Shown: piece after piece, positions 15,430-24,352 of the stretch | Position numbering within the stretch: position 1 is the stretch's first letter | Layout of the letters: every line of letters begins with the position of its first letter | NCBI GenBank assembly: GCA_963827315.1 | Contig: CAWHAL010000001.1 | Location: forward strand, 671,617 to 735,616 | Direction of reading: 5' to 3' | DNA: 64,000 nucleotides | From: CAVXEF01 sp963827315 | Lineage (GTDB): Bacteria > Planctomycetota > Phycisphaerae > Sedimentisphaerales > Anaerobacaceae | Program-made: the position numbers and the translations under genes | Notes under the pieces: model-generated | Seen by the model: the letters and a program-made list of their open reading frames with translations, nothing else | Databases searched by the model: none | What the model was told of the DNA's origin: nothing

Positions 15430-17356
15430 ATGGCCAACAACAGCAAAAACAGCAAAAAAACAAAAATCCTCTTGGTATGTGGTGTACTGCTTCTTGCGAC
15501 GGTAAACGCCTCATGGACGCTTTCGGAAGGGACATTGGGCAACCACGAATGTTTCGTTTCCATCACTGCGCGAGATGTTAGCCAGCGGCGACTGGGTCTG
15601 GCCTACCTGTAATGGTCAGCCTCGCCTTGTGAAAACGCCGCTGTCCTACTGGCTCGTGGCAGGCCTGGCCAAGATAACCGGCAGAGTCGATGAGTTTACC
15701 GCCCGGCTGCCCAGCGTTATCTTTGCGGTGCTCTCTGTGGCCACCATCATTTATTTTGTAAACTACTTCGTGTCTTTCAGGGCAGCCCTTATTTGCGCTG
15801 CGGTCTGGGCAACTTCGCTCGATTACATCCGCTATGCACACAACGCCCGGCCCGAGATGGCTATGACGTTTTTTATCGTTCTGGCTTTTTTGAGCTTCTA
15901 CGGCGCGGTCATTACTCAAAGCAGAAAAAGGCAAATCGCATACGCACTTGTTTTCTGGCTGAGTTTTGCATTGTCAAACCTGGCCAAAGGGCCTGCACCG
16001 CTGCCGCTTGTTTTGATTCCTTTATTTTTCTATATCGCGATATTCAGAAAGTGGAAAGTGCTGCCGAGATTACTGCCAATCATAGGAACGCTCGTCTTTT
16101 TGGGTGTTGTTCTGCCGTGGCCGCTGGCTATCGCCCACAAATTGAATTGGGACATCAGGCTGTGGAAAACAGAATTCTTCGACCGTTTCCTCGGCGAATA
16201 CAGGCCGGGAGGCAAGCCATTTTATTACTATTCATTCATAATGTTTCTGTTCATTATACCCTGGGTCGTTTTCCTGCCGATGGCGCTGGCTGCGCCTTTC
16301 TACAGGGTCTGGAACAAGAAACGGCCTTTGATGCAGTTTCTGTGGCTGTGGTTCGTTGTGGGCATTGTATTTTTGACTGTCTGCGGCGGCAAACGCCAGC
16401 ACTATATACTTCCTTTGATGCCGGCAGCAGCCATCCTTATCGGTATCCTAATTGAAGATATGGCTTTTATTCGCAAGGCCTACACGTGGAAATACGCAAA
16501 GGATGTTCTGCGAAATCATATTTTTGTTATAGTCCCCCTTGCTATTATCGGGCCGGTTGTTATTTATGTAGCCAAAACCAACCCTCAACTACTTGCCAGC
16601 ACAACAATTCTCAGGATAGTAACGAGGATAGTAGTAACGATAATAGCAACGATAGCAGCAAAGATAGTCGTAACTGCATTTATTGCAGTATTATTTGCGG
16701 GCAGAAAACCCACTGTCGCGCGCGGTGCAACTTTCATCGGTACTGTTGTTTTGGTTATCATTGCTTATGTCATTTTCGTAAATTTTATAGAAGAAAAACT
16801 GATATCGCACATAATAACCGCTGCTACTACCGAGTTGGTCTATGAAGTAAAAACTAACCCTCAACTGATCACCAGTGCAATAATAGCTGGGATGGTAACG
16901 ATAGCCATAACTGCAGTTACGACCGTATTATTTGTGAAAAGAAAACCTGCTGTCGCGTGTGGCACCCTTTTCGGGGGTATTGTCGTATTAGTTATGATAG
17001 GGTATGTGACCCTTTTGAATCCGCTGGATTACGAAAGATATTCGCGGGATTTTTCGAGGAGACTGGCGCAAATAGTGCCGCAGTCGGACAATCTAATCGC
17101 CTACGAATATATATCCAACAGGTCGGTACAATATTTTGGCAGGGTGATACCGGAAATAATGGATAAGTCCGTGCTGTACAATCGCTACGAACAGGGTGAT
17201 TGGGTTGTTGCCACGGCTGGCCATCTCGAAAAGCTGCAGACGGACGGCAAAATGAAAATGGTTTATTACAAACAGAAAGCCGAACGCAGATGGCAGCAGG
17301 ACGCCCCCGGTGCGCTGTTCCACAAATCCACCCCCTTTGTCGCAAAAGAACCGTAG
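15430..17356 (+). pseudogene. GT39-type membrane glycosyltransferase, frameshifted
   Basis: Two overlapping frames together make one ArnT/PMT-like glycosyltransferase (about 640 residues). The first (from 15430) gives the N-terminal membrane helix and ends in CFVSITAR; the second (from 15575) begins MLASGDWVWPTCNGQPRLVK. The usual family sequence around the join is TAREMLxSGDWVxPT, so GCGCGAGATG appears to lack two bases (GA of GAGA) near 15568-15575. The rest has multiple membrane helices and the loop expected for transfer of a sugar from a polyprenyl-phosphate donor in the periplasm. Residues after about 320 form unusual Ile/Val/Thr-rich repeats. This is either a recent inactivation or an assembly error. 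Confidence 0.8.
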
Positions 17357-17372
17357 CTGTCTGCGGTTTTAC

Positions 17373-17921
17373 TCACCGCAGGCTTTCGATGAATCCTCTT
17401 TCCGCTGTAGTTACGGGCTGGTCTTTGATTTTTTCTACGAGCCGGACCGTATCTTCAACGCCATAGCCGCGGGTTTTTCGCAGCCACACCGAGGCCAGCA
17501 TCGAGACCCTCTCTTTGCCGCTGCTGTCGTGAATAAGAACAGGGAGGTTCTCCTTGTCGGTCATTATGGTGAGAAACCGCTCCCGCATATTCGCATCGGG
17601 GAATTGACCGGGGCTGTCTGGGTTTCTGTCCAACGGCATCTCGAAGTATTTGACGCCGTTGCTGCGGACCCAGGTGATTTCCTCATTATACCAGTTTCTC
17701 TCGCGGTGCTCTGCCGGCGAGCGGAGGTTGATGATTGTGGCGATATGGTATTTATAGAGAAGGCGAGTATAGTCCATACCTCTGGGTTGTCCACTGGTGT
17801 AAAGCACCTCCGGCTCAACAGTGTTAAAATTCTTGATATGAAAGTGCCTAACCAGCAGAATCGCCGCCGCTGTTATCAGCAAAGCAATAATCAGGCCGCC
17901 TGGTGAGCGTTTTTTCTTCAT
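17373..17921 (-). CDS. Dual-specificity phosphatase-like protein lacking the catalytic Cys
   Basis: The 182-residue protein has one N-terminal membrane segment (9-25) and a tyrosine/dual-specificity phosphatase fold: LYTSGQPRGMDY, IINLRSP and the P-loop region VLIHDSSGKERVSML. The canonical signature is HCx5R; here H131 and R138 are kept but the nucleophile Cys is Asp (D132). The protein is therefore likely inactive as a cysteine phosphatase, perhaps a binding or regulatory pseudophosphatase. It is the last gene of a minus-strand run with GT2 (4-bp gap) and is convergent with the GT39 gene. Confidence 0.75.
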   Translation of the reverse strand: MKKKRSPGGLIIALLITAAAILLVRHFHIKNFNTVEPEVLYTSGQPRGMDYTRLLYKYHIATIINLRSPAEHRERNWYNEEITWVRSNGVKYFEMPLDRNPDSPGQFPDANMRERFLTIMTDKENLPVLIHDSSGKERVSMLASVWLRKTRGYGVEDTVRLVEKIKDQPVTTAERGFIESLR

Positions 17922-17925
17922 AGCG

Positions 17926-18915
17926 TTAATCCTCTGTGGGATTTTCTCTGCGATGTACTTTGCGCACCGAGTATGTCTTTTTGCCGGTCGACTCGAAGTA
18001 AACCCTGCTTATCATTTCGCCTATCAGGCCCGTGGCCACAAAGAGCAATCCGATGAGCAAGAGCACCGCCGCCAGTCCTGCTAACGGTCCGTGTGCGACA
18101 AGAACCGGCACGTTATACGCTAACTTGTCATACAGTATATAAGCAGTCATCAACACGCTGGCTACGATGCAGTACATCGCTACTCTGCCGAAAAAGTGCA
18201 GCGGTTTTGTAACATAGCCCAGCAAAAACCGAAGTGTTATCAAATCGAAGACAACTCTAAATGTTCTGGATAGCCCATAGCTGCTGGAGCCACTGGGGCG
18301 AACGATGTTCTTTATGGGTATCTCGATGATTTTGGCGCCGCTGCGTGACAACAGTGCCGGTATGAATCTGTGCATCTCACCGTAAAGATTCAGCTCCTCA
18401 ATAATCTGACGTTTGTATGCCTTGAAGGTGGTGCCGAAGTCGTGGATATCCACGCCGCTTATTTTTGAAGCCAGCCAGTTAGCCACTCTCGAAGGGATTT
18501 TTCTCATTATCAGATTGTCCACACGTCGTTTGCGCCAGCCGCTGACGATGTCGTAGCCAGCCTCAATTTTTTCGAGAAACTTCGGTATCTCTTCAGGAGC
18601 ATGCTGGAGGTCACCATCCATTGATACTATTACCTGTCCCCTTGCCACATCGAAACCCGCAGCCAAAGCCGGCGTCTGGCCGAAATTTCGGCGAAGCTCC
18701 ACCACCACCACTTTTTCGTCTCTGCTGACGATATCTTTTATCTGCTCGAGGGTATTGTCACTGCTGCCATCGTCAACAAAGACCAGCTCATAACGAAGGC
18801 CGGTCTCGTTCATCGTTTTGGTTAGTCGGTCGTAAAGCTCGGCCACCACCTGTCCCTCATTGTAAAGAGGCACCACCACCGAGCAGTCAATAGCCGCCTG
18901 GCTACAATTGTCCAT
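17926..18915 (-). CDS. GT2 glycosyltransferase (polyprenyl-phosphate sugar synthase type)
   Basis: The 329-residue protein has a GT-A domain of the DPM1/ArnC/GtrB type: SVVVPLYNEGQVV, the FVDDGSSDNT nucleotide-sugar site and VSMDGDLQHAPEE, followed by a C-terminal part with two membrane helices (about 235-260 and 270-297). It likely transfers a sugar to polyprenyl phosphate at the inner membrane, giving the donor used by GT39 enzymes such as the frameshifted neighbour. It overlaps the end of the HpnK-type gene by 14 bp, so translation is probably coupled. Confidence 0.88.
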   Translation of the reverse strand: MDNCSQAAIDCSVVVPLYNEGQVVAELYDRLTKTMNETGLRYELVFVDDGSSDNTLEQIKDIVSRDEKVVVVELRRNFGQTPALAAGFDVARGQVIVSMDGDLQHAPEEIPKFLEKIEAGYDIVSGWRKRRVDNLIMRKIPSRVANWLASKISGVDIHDFGTTFKAYKRQIIEELNLYGEMHRFIPALLSRSGAKIIEIPIKNIVRPSGSSSYGLSRTFRVVFDLITLRFLLGYVTKPLHFFGRVAMYCIVASVLMTAYILYDKLAYNVPVLVAHGPLAGLAAVLLLIGLLFVATGLIGEMISRVYFESTGKKTYSVRKVHRRENPTED

Positions 18916-19750
18916 AATGCACCAGTTTTATTGCTGAGTCCTTAAAACACTGTTTTGTTTTTTCATTACAGAGCGCTTCAAATTCGACCTTTCGCTGTTC
19001 CACCAGTCTCGTTTGGGCGGGATCCAGACCGTCAGCCAGACCCGGATGGGTCATAACCTCTGCAGTTGCTACCGAGCTGTAAAGTGCGACGGCTCTGAAG
19101 AAGTTTACGTCGACCCTGCCCGTATGTGCAATACCAAAAAGTCCCTCTGTTCTCAAGAAATCACTGTTTTGAATGTGATTAATCTTTGCCATTGTCCGAA
19201 CTATCGCCGCCCTTTTTCGGCCGTCTTCTGTAAGCAGCGGCCAGGGACTTCGGCAGACCGCCTTGGGCTCAAAAGGCCAGCGTATGGCAGGGATTTTGAA
19301 TTTGCTGGCAAGCCTGCAGACAATCGGAAATATTACAGGGAAGCTGTGAATATGCTTATGCGAGTCCAGATGGGTCGGCACCAATCCTCTGCCAATAACC
19401 CACTGGATTTGAGCCGCCAGTTCGGTCTCAATAGCACGCCTTACTGCGTGCAGGGCTATACACATAGCCGATAGTTTCAACGGCGAATAAGCGAATCGGC
19501 CGTCGCTGTCAAGCAGACAATTAACGCAGCTTTCCTTCGATACGGCTCTGCCCTCGGACAAATTAAGGTGGACGCCGACGCCGAGGCTGGGCCGAGCTTT
19601 GGCTATTTCAACTGCTTCTTCTGCCGCCGGCATATTGGCCATAAGCGTCGCACTGGTCAGGATGCCCACCTCATGAGCCTTCGCTACAGCTTCGTTTACC
19701 CCTTTACAAAGCCCGAAATCATCCGCATTTATTATGATTCGCCTGGCCAT
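18902..19750 (-). CDS. HpnK/ChbG-type carbohydrate deacetylase
   Basis: Counting from ATG at 19750 (the frame is open to 19786), the protein begins MARRIIINADDFGL, the metal-binding start of the YdjC/ChbG/HpnK family. The second metal motif THLDSHKHIHSFP and the TSATLMAN and VGVHLNLSEG segments also match. These enzymes deacetylate N-acetylated sugars, including lipid-linked ones in hopanoid biosynthesis. The context (UbiA upstream, GT2 downstream) suggests an amino-sugar-modified polyprenyl lipid. Confidence 0.85.
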   Translation of the reverse strand: MARRIIINADDFGLCKGVNEAVAKAHEVGILTSATLMANMPAAEEAVEIAKARPSLGVGVHLNLSEGRAVSKESCVNCLLDSDGRFAYSPLKLSAMCIALHAVRRAIETELAAQIQWVIGRGLVPTHLDSHKHIHSFPVIFPIVCRLASKFKIPAIRWPFEPKAVCRSPWPLLTEDGRKRAAIVRTMAKINHIQNSDFLRTEGLFGIAHTGRVDVNFFRAVALYSSVATAEVMTHPGLADGLDPAQTRLVEQRKVEFEALCNEKTKQCFKDSAIKLVHYGQL

Positions 19751-19803
19751 CGCCAATAAGTCTAACCCCAAATACGGACAGGTCAATCAGTTTTTGCCCC
19801 CGC

Positions 19804-20748
19804 TTACACAGCTGCGTTCCGCAGGCCGGATATGATAAAACCGGCTGTAAGGGCCAAAGCACCGACCGTGTGTAGAAGAACTGTAATCCGATTGGCGTAG
19901 TATCGGCCAGGCTCAGCCAAATCCTTCTTATTTGCGAACCTGATGGCCAAAACCGCAATCGGCAGCGTAAGCAGATAAAACAGACCCGCAAAAAACATCG
20001 GCTGGTAAATCAACATCGCCGCCGCAACAACGTAGCTGCCTATAAGCGCGATTCGATATATCCGGATGCACGCCGGGATGCCGAACTGAACCACCAAAGT
20101 CTTTTTATTTACGGCTGCATCGGCTGCAATGTCAGGAAACTCATTAATCAAGATGACCAGGAAAATCAGCAGGCCGACAATCAGGCCGGCCGGCAGCGCG
20201 GTTATATCAACGGCCTCTGTCTGCAAAAAGTATGCCCCGTATACCGGAAGCAGGCCAAACAGAAACAAAATGACCAGTTCACCGATACTGCGGTAGCCAA
20301 ACCGAACAGGCGCAGCGGTATAAAAGTAACCACCCAGCAAACCGACAAGACCGAGAATTAAGATAAAGACGCTGCGTGTCAGCACGAAAATAATAAGTCC
20401 GATTGCCGAACCTGCGGCCAGCAAAACGAGCGCAGCGGTCAACACCTGCTTCGGCGAAAGAGTGCCTTGCTGGATATACCGGCTACCTCCGGAAAAGGGG
20501 GTGATGTTTAGATTGACCCAGTCATTTCCCGAGGTATGGTCGAAGTAATCGTTGGCCATATTATTGCCGGCTTGCAGTGCCATTATCGCCAGTACCGCCA
20601 GTATGAATAGTTCCACATTGAAAGTTCCCGTGACTGCATATCCCAGTGCCGAACCAACCAGGACGGGGGCTGCGCCCGCCGTCAAAAACTTCGGCCTCGC
20701 GGCCAGAAAAAAAATAATCGGTCTCGAACCACCCAATCGCGATTTCAT
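19804..20748 (-). CDS. UbiA-family prenyltransferase (MenA-like)
   Basis: The frame is open to 20808; the likely start is ATG at 20748 (MKSRLGGSRPIIFFLAARP). The integral membrane protein has about eight helices and both aspartate-rich motifs: NNMANDYFDHTSGND and NEFPDIAADAAVNKKTL, as in MenA-type enzymes that join a polyprenyl chain to an aromatic acceptor. Whether it makes menaquinone or another prenyl product cannot be told; no men genes are near. It heads the minus-strand run with hpnK-like, GT2 and phosphatase-like genes. Confidence 0.82.
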   Translation of the reverse strand: MKSRLGGSRPIIFFLAARPKFLTAGAAPVLVGSALGYAVTGTFNVELFILAVLAIMALQAGNNMANDYFDHTSGNDWVNLNITPFSGGSRYIQQGTLSPKQVLTAALVLLAAGSAIGLIIFVLTRSVFILILGLVGLLGGYFYTAAPVRFGYRSIGELVILFLFGLLPVYGAYFLQTEAVDITALPAGLIVGLLIFLVILINEFPDIAADAAVNKKTLVVQFGIPACIRIYRIALIGSYVVAAAMLIYQPMFFAGLFYLLTLPIAVLAIRFANKKDLAEPGRYYANRITVLLHTVGALALTAGFIISGLRNAAV

Positions 20749-20957
20749 ACCCAACTGGTCCACATCACCATAACTAAAATGCCTTATACAGCCAAAATCG
20801 CAGCCCAAACAAGGCCGTCACGGATAACTCCTGCATGTTCAGAAAAATCTCTCTGCATCCTCGTACGCTGAGTTACAGCAGGTGCGAAAATCGCTTGACA
20901 GGCCACGCTGTTTAAGGTAAACTGTATTTGTTGCTTTGTATTATAAGGGGCACTATT

Positions 20958-21848
20958 ATGAAAACAAAACGTAAAAAAACCGCCTTTACCATCGTGGAAT
21001 TGCTGACCGTTATGAGTATCATCATAATACTCATAAGTCTGCTTTTGCCCTCACTAAATGCCGTGAAGCGCTTTTCGAGGGTCGTATCACAAAAGAACCA
21101 GTTTCGCAATATTGGCACGGGTCTGCAAATGTTCGAAAGTGATTTCGACGAATATCCTGATTCAGACGCCAACGATGCCGACGGCGCCCTCTATTGCGGG
21201 GCAATGAAACTCGGTGAGGTTATGGCTGGACAGGACGGCCTGGGGTTCCATCTCCGTTCGAGACTTACCATTAATGGTAGGGACGCCGCTGGAACTAGTG
21301 GAACTGCCTTATATCATTGTGTATCTTCACCTTATAATGAGACGGAACTGGAGAACTTAAGAAGCAGAAAGGAATATCTGGAGCGCAAAGATATTCAAAT
21401 ATGCTCCTTAAAGGACTTGTACGTCAATCCGGGGTCGACGTTCAGCGAGCCGAATAACGTGGCATTGCTTTGTGATGTCTTTAGCTCGGTGAGAACTCAA
21501 ACTACCGGGAAGAAAATAGGTATGCCTGTATTATATTACAGAGCGGATACTTCGAAGATGTCACATGATGTTGACACTCCGGGTAGTCCGGACAATATCT
21601 ACAATTACAAAGACAATCAGGATTTCCTTGGCTTGGGCTTGCCGTGGGAGCCGACTACCCTGCCGCCGCTTTATAAATTACTCACCAACCCCGCGGGCCA
21701 AGAATTCTATAAGAATACACTCGATAAGACCTTGGAGGAGGAATCTGGCATTCGGCGGCCTTACAATAAGGATTCATATATCCTTATTTCCGCCGGCTGG
21801 GACGGCATATATGGTACAGGAGATGACGTATACAATTTCAAAGATTAA
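20958..21848 (+). CDS. Type IV pilin-like (prepilin-type) protein
   Basis: From ATG at 20958 (GGGGC upstream) the N-terminus is MKTKRKKTAFTIVELLTVMS, a class III leader with cleavage before F and Glu at +5 of the mature protein, followed by a hydrophobic helix. The residue before cleavage is Ala rather than the usual Gly. The C-terminal part ends in ISAGWDGIYGTGDDVYNF, like the H-X9-DG type pilin-like proteins abundant in Planctomycetota. It may be processed by the prepilin peptidase at 39309-40466. It belongs to a minor pseudopilin or surface-fibre group; its function is unknown. Confidence 0.8.
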   Translation: MKTKRKKTAFTIVELLTVMSIIIILISLLLPSLNAVKRFSRVVSQKNQFRNIGTGLQMFESDFDEYPDSDANDADGALYCGAMKLGEVMAGQDGLGFHLRSRLTINGRDAAGTSGTALYHCVSSPYNETELENLRSRKEYLERKDIQICSLKDLYVNPGSTFSEPNNVALLCDVFSSVRTQTTGKKIGMPVLYYRADTSKMSHDVDTPGSPDNIYNYKDNQDFLGLGLPWEPTTLPPLYKLLTNPAGQEFYKNTLDKTLEEESGIRRPYNKDSYILISAGWDGIYGTGDDVYNFKD

Positions 21849-21881
21849 AACGGCAAGAAACCTCTAACAAATGGTTAAAGT

Positions 21882-22316
21882 ATGCCCGACAGGCTTGTAA
21901 CAATCGCTAACTTTGCCTTCACGTCCGACCCTGTCTCGCAGGCAGAACTGGCAAAAATCAAACTGGAGACCGAAGGCATAAAGTGCTTCCTCTCGGGCAA
22001 AAATTTCATCGGAATCTACTGGCTCTGCTCAGCCGTTGCCGGCGGCGTTAAACTGCAGGTCAAAGAATCTGATACCAAAAGAGCCTTGGAAATCCTCCGA
22101 AACGATGAAAAGGCCAATATCGAAGCACTCGGCAATGATTTAATACCCGAACCAATCAGCGGTCTTTGTCCCAAATGTCACAGTGACGACATAGAGTATC
22201 GCAGATTTTCAAAAACGGCGTTTTACCTGGGTATATTATTCTTCAGGATCCCTCTGCCCCTGCCTCGAAAATCATACAAATGCAACGACTGCGGCCACAC
22301 GTGGAAAGAAAGATGA
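21882..22316 (+). CDS. DUF2007-domain protein with zinc ribbon
   Basis: The 144-residue protein has an N-terminal DUF2007 domain (residues 1-75; VTIANFAFTSDPVSQAELAK start and the VKLQVKESDTKRALEIL end) and a C-terminal zinc ribbon (CPKCHSDD ... YKCNDCGHTW). DUF2007 proteins are called putative signal-transducing proteins; the mechanism is unknown. It starts 33 bp after the pilin-like gene and may share its transcript. Confidence 0.75.
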   Translation: MPDRLVTIANFAFTSDPVSQAELAKIKLETEGIKCFLSGKNFIGIYWLCSAVAGGVKLQVKESDTKRALEILRNDEKANIEALGNDLIPEPISGLCPKCHSDDIEYRRFSKTAFYLGILFFRIPLPLPRKSYKCNDCGHTWKER

Positions 22317-22421
22317 TTTTCTCAGGTCTAACAGTGCTTTTTGTCTGGCCCGGCTTCATCGATTTCCATACACAAGGCTAAAGCCTTTTGGGTGCTGAAA
22401 GCCGATAATTAGGCCGCATTA

Positions 22422-22450
22422 TTGACTAAACAGCCTGCATAGGCTATCCT
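22422..22450 (+). promoter_or_regulatory. Candidate sigma70-type promoter of aspS
   Basis: TTGACT at 22422-22427 is followed after 17 bp by TATCCT at 22445-22450, 57 bp before the aspS start. The match is 5/6 and 4/6 to the consensus; no start-site data exist. Confidence 0.4.
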
Positions 22451-22507
22451 ACGCTGTCCGGACACTATCCTGGCGAATGTGTAACCTTTTTTAGAGAGAT
22501 TTTTGTT

Positions 22508-24322
22508 ATGCTTAAGAGAACACATAATTGCGGTGAACTTCGTCTAAGTGACGCCGGCAAAGAAGTAACCTTAGCCGGCTGGGTCAAGTCCTACCGCGAC
22601 CACGGCAATCTGGTATTTTTTGACCTTCGTGACAGAGAGGGACTCACACAATTGGTTTTCGACCCTGAAACCCGGTCCGAGGCCCACAAGCTCGCAAGAA
22701 CCATTCGCTGCGAATGGGTCATAGCTGCAAAGGGTGTTGTTCAGCCTCGCGGCGAAGGCCTCGAAAATCCCAAGCTTCAGACCGGACAAATCGAGGTCGC
22801 CGTCGAAAAGCTTGAGATTCTCAGCGTTGCCGAGACCCCGCCGATTGATATCGACGCCGGCGGAAAAACCAGCGAGGAGCTTCGCTTGGCCAATAGATAT
22901 ATTGACCTGCGTCGGTCCGAAATGCAGCAGAAACTGCATACCCGCCACAGAGTAACCAAGATTGCACGCGACTACTTCGACAAATTAGGTTTCTGGGAGA
23001 TTGAGACGCCGATATTGGCTAAAAGCACACCGGAAGGAGCAAGAGATTTTCTTGTACCCAGCAGATTATACAAAAATCGGTTCTACGCGCTGCCGCAGTC
23101 GCCGCAGTTGTTCAAGCAGATACTGATGATAAGCGGCGTCGATAGATACTTTCAGATAGCGCGATGCTTTCGTGATGAAGACCCCCGCGCCGACCGGCAG
23201 GCTGAATTCACTCAGATTGATGTTGAGATGAGCTTTGTTGACAGCGACGACATTATAGGCATCCACGAGAATTTAGTAGCGAAAATCTGGAAGGAGATTC
23301 TTGACGTCGATGTCATCATACCTGTGCGCCGGATGACCTACAAAGAGGCAATGGATGATTATGGTATCGACCGGCCGGATTTGCGGTTCGATATGAAACT
23401 AAAAGATATCTCCGACATCGCGAAAGAAAGCAGCTTCAAGGTATTTACCTCTGCCATAGAAAAAGGGGGAGTCGTAAAAGGACTCTGCTCGCCGGCGGCG
23501 GAAAGATATTCGAGGAGTGATATCGAAAAAACCCTCACGGATTTTGTCGCCGATTACGGAGCAAAGGGACTGGTCTGGTTCAAGACCCAAAAACAGGGTG
23601 ACAAACTAATACTGGCAAGCAGTATCGCCAAGTTTTTCAATCCCGACCAGCTCAGCCGAATAATCGAGCGGTTTGATGCAAAGGATGACAACCTGATTCT
23701 GCTTATCGCAGACACTGAGAAAAACGTGAATAAGGCCCTGGCTCCGCTCCGCTGCAGACTGGCTAAAGAGTTAAAACTCTACGACGAAAATACCTTCGAG
23801 TTTGTGTGGGTAGTCGATTTTCCTTTGTTCGAGTGGAATGAGGATGAGAAGCGATATGACTCGCTTCACCATCCGTTTACCGCACCAGTGCCCGAAGACC
23901 TCCAAAAGCTCGACTCTGACCCGGCAAACATTCGCTCGCAGGCATACGATATTGTCGTCAACGGAAGCGAAATCGGCGGCGGCAGCATCCGTATCCATAA
24001 CCCGAAAATCCAGCAGAAAGTCTTTGACCTTTTGAAAATCTCAAAGAAACAGGCCGAGGAACAGTTCGGCTTTTTTCTAAAGGCCCTGAAATACGGCGCT
24101 CCGCCGCACGGCGGCATCGCCCTCGGACTCGACAGGCTGATTATGCTGCTGACCGGTACGGATAACATAAGAGACGTCATTGCATTTCCCAAAACTCAGC
24201 GAGGCCAGTGCCTCTTGACCGATGCGCCCAGCGAAGTCGACCAGAAACAACTGGATGAGCTCAACCTGCGAACGCAGAAACACCTGCAGGCTATCGAACA
24301 AAAAACCGAAGAGAAAAAATAA
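22508..24322 (+). CDS. aspS: Aspartyl-tRNA synthetase
   Basis: The 604-residue enzyme shows the bacterial AspRS layout: N-terminal OB fold for anticodon binding (1-110, GWVKSYRDHGNLVFFDLRDR), class II motif 2 around FRDEDPRADRQAEFTQID, the bacterial GAD insertion in the middle (about 285-420), and motif 3 GLDRLIMLLTG. It charges tRNA-Asp; whether it also charges tRNA-Asn cannot be decided by eye. The gene is preceded by a candidate promoter and followed 30 bp later by a histidine kinase gene. Confidence 0.96.
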   Translation: MLKRTHNCGELRLSDAGKEVTLAGWVKSYRDHGNLVFFDLRDREGLTQLVFDPETRSEAHKLARTIRCEWVIAAKGVVQPRGEGLENPKLQTGQIEVAVEKLEILSVAETPPIDIDAGGKTSEELRLANRYIDLRRSEMQQKLHTRHRVTKIARDYFDKLGFWEIETPILAKSTPEGARDFLVPSRLYKNRFYALPQSPQLFKQILMISGVDRYFQIARCFRDEDPRADRQAEFTQIDVEMSFVDSDDIIGIHENLVAKIWKEILDVDVIIPVRRMTYKEAMDDYGIDRPDLRFDMKLKDISDIAKESSFKVFTSAIEKGGVVKGLCSPAAERYSRSDIEKTLTDFVADYGAKGLVWFKTQKQGDKLILASSIAKFFNPDQLSRIIERFDAKDDNLILLIADTEKNVNKALAPLRCRLAKELKLYDENTFEFVWVVDFPLFEWNEDEKRYDSLHHPFTAPVPEDLQKLDSDPANIRSQAYDIVVNGSEIGGGSIRIHNPKIQQKVFDLLKISKKQAEEQFGFFLKALKYGAPPHGGIALGLDRLIMLLTGTDNIRDVIAFPKTQRGQCLLTDAPSEVDQKQLDELNLRTQKHLQAIEQKTEEKK

Positions 24323-24352
24323 TAACTGCCGGCAGTTTTCAAAACCGATTTT

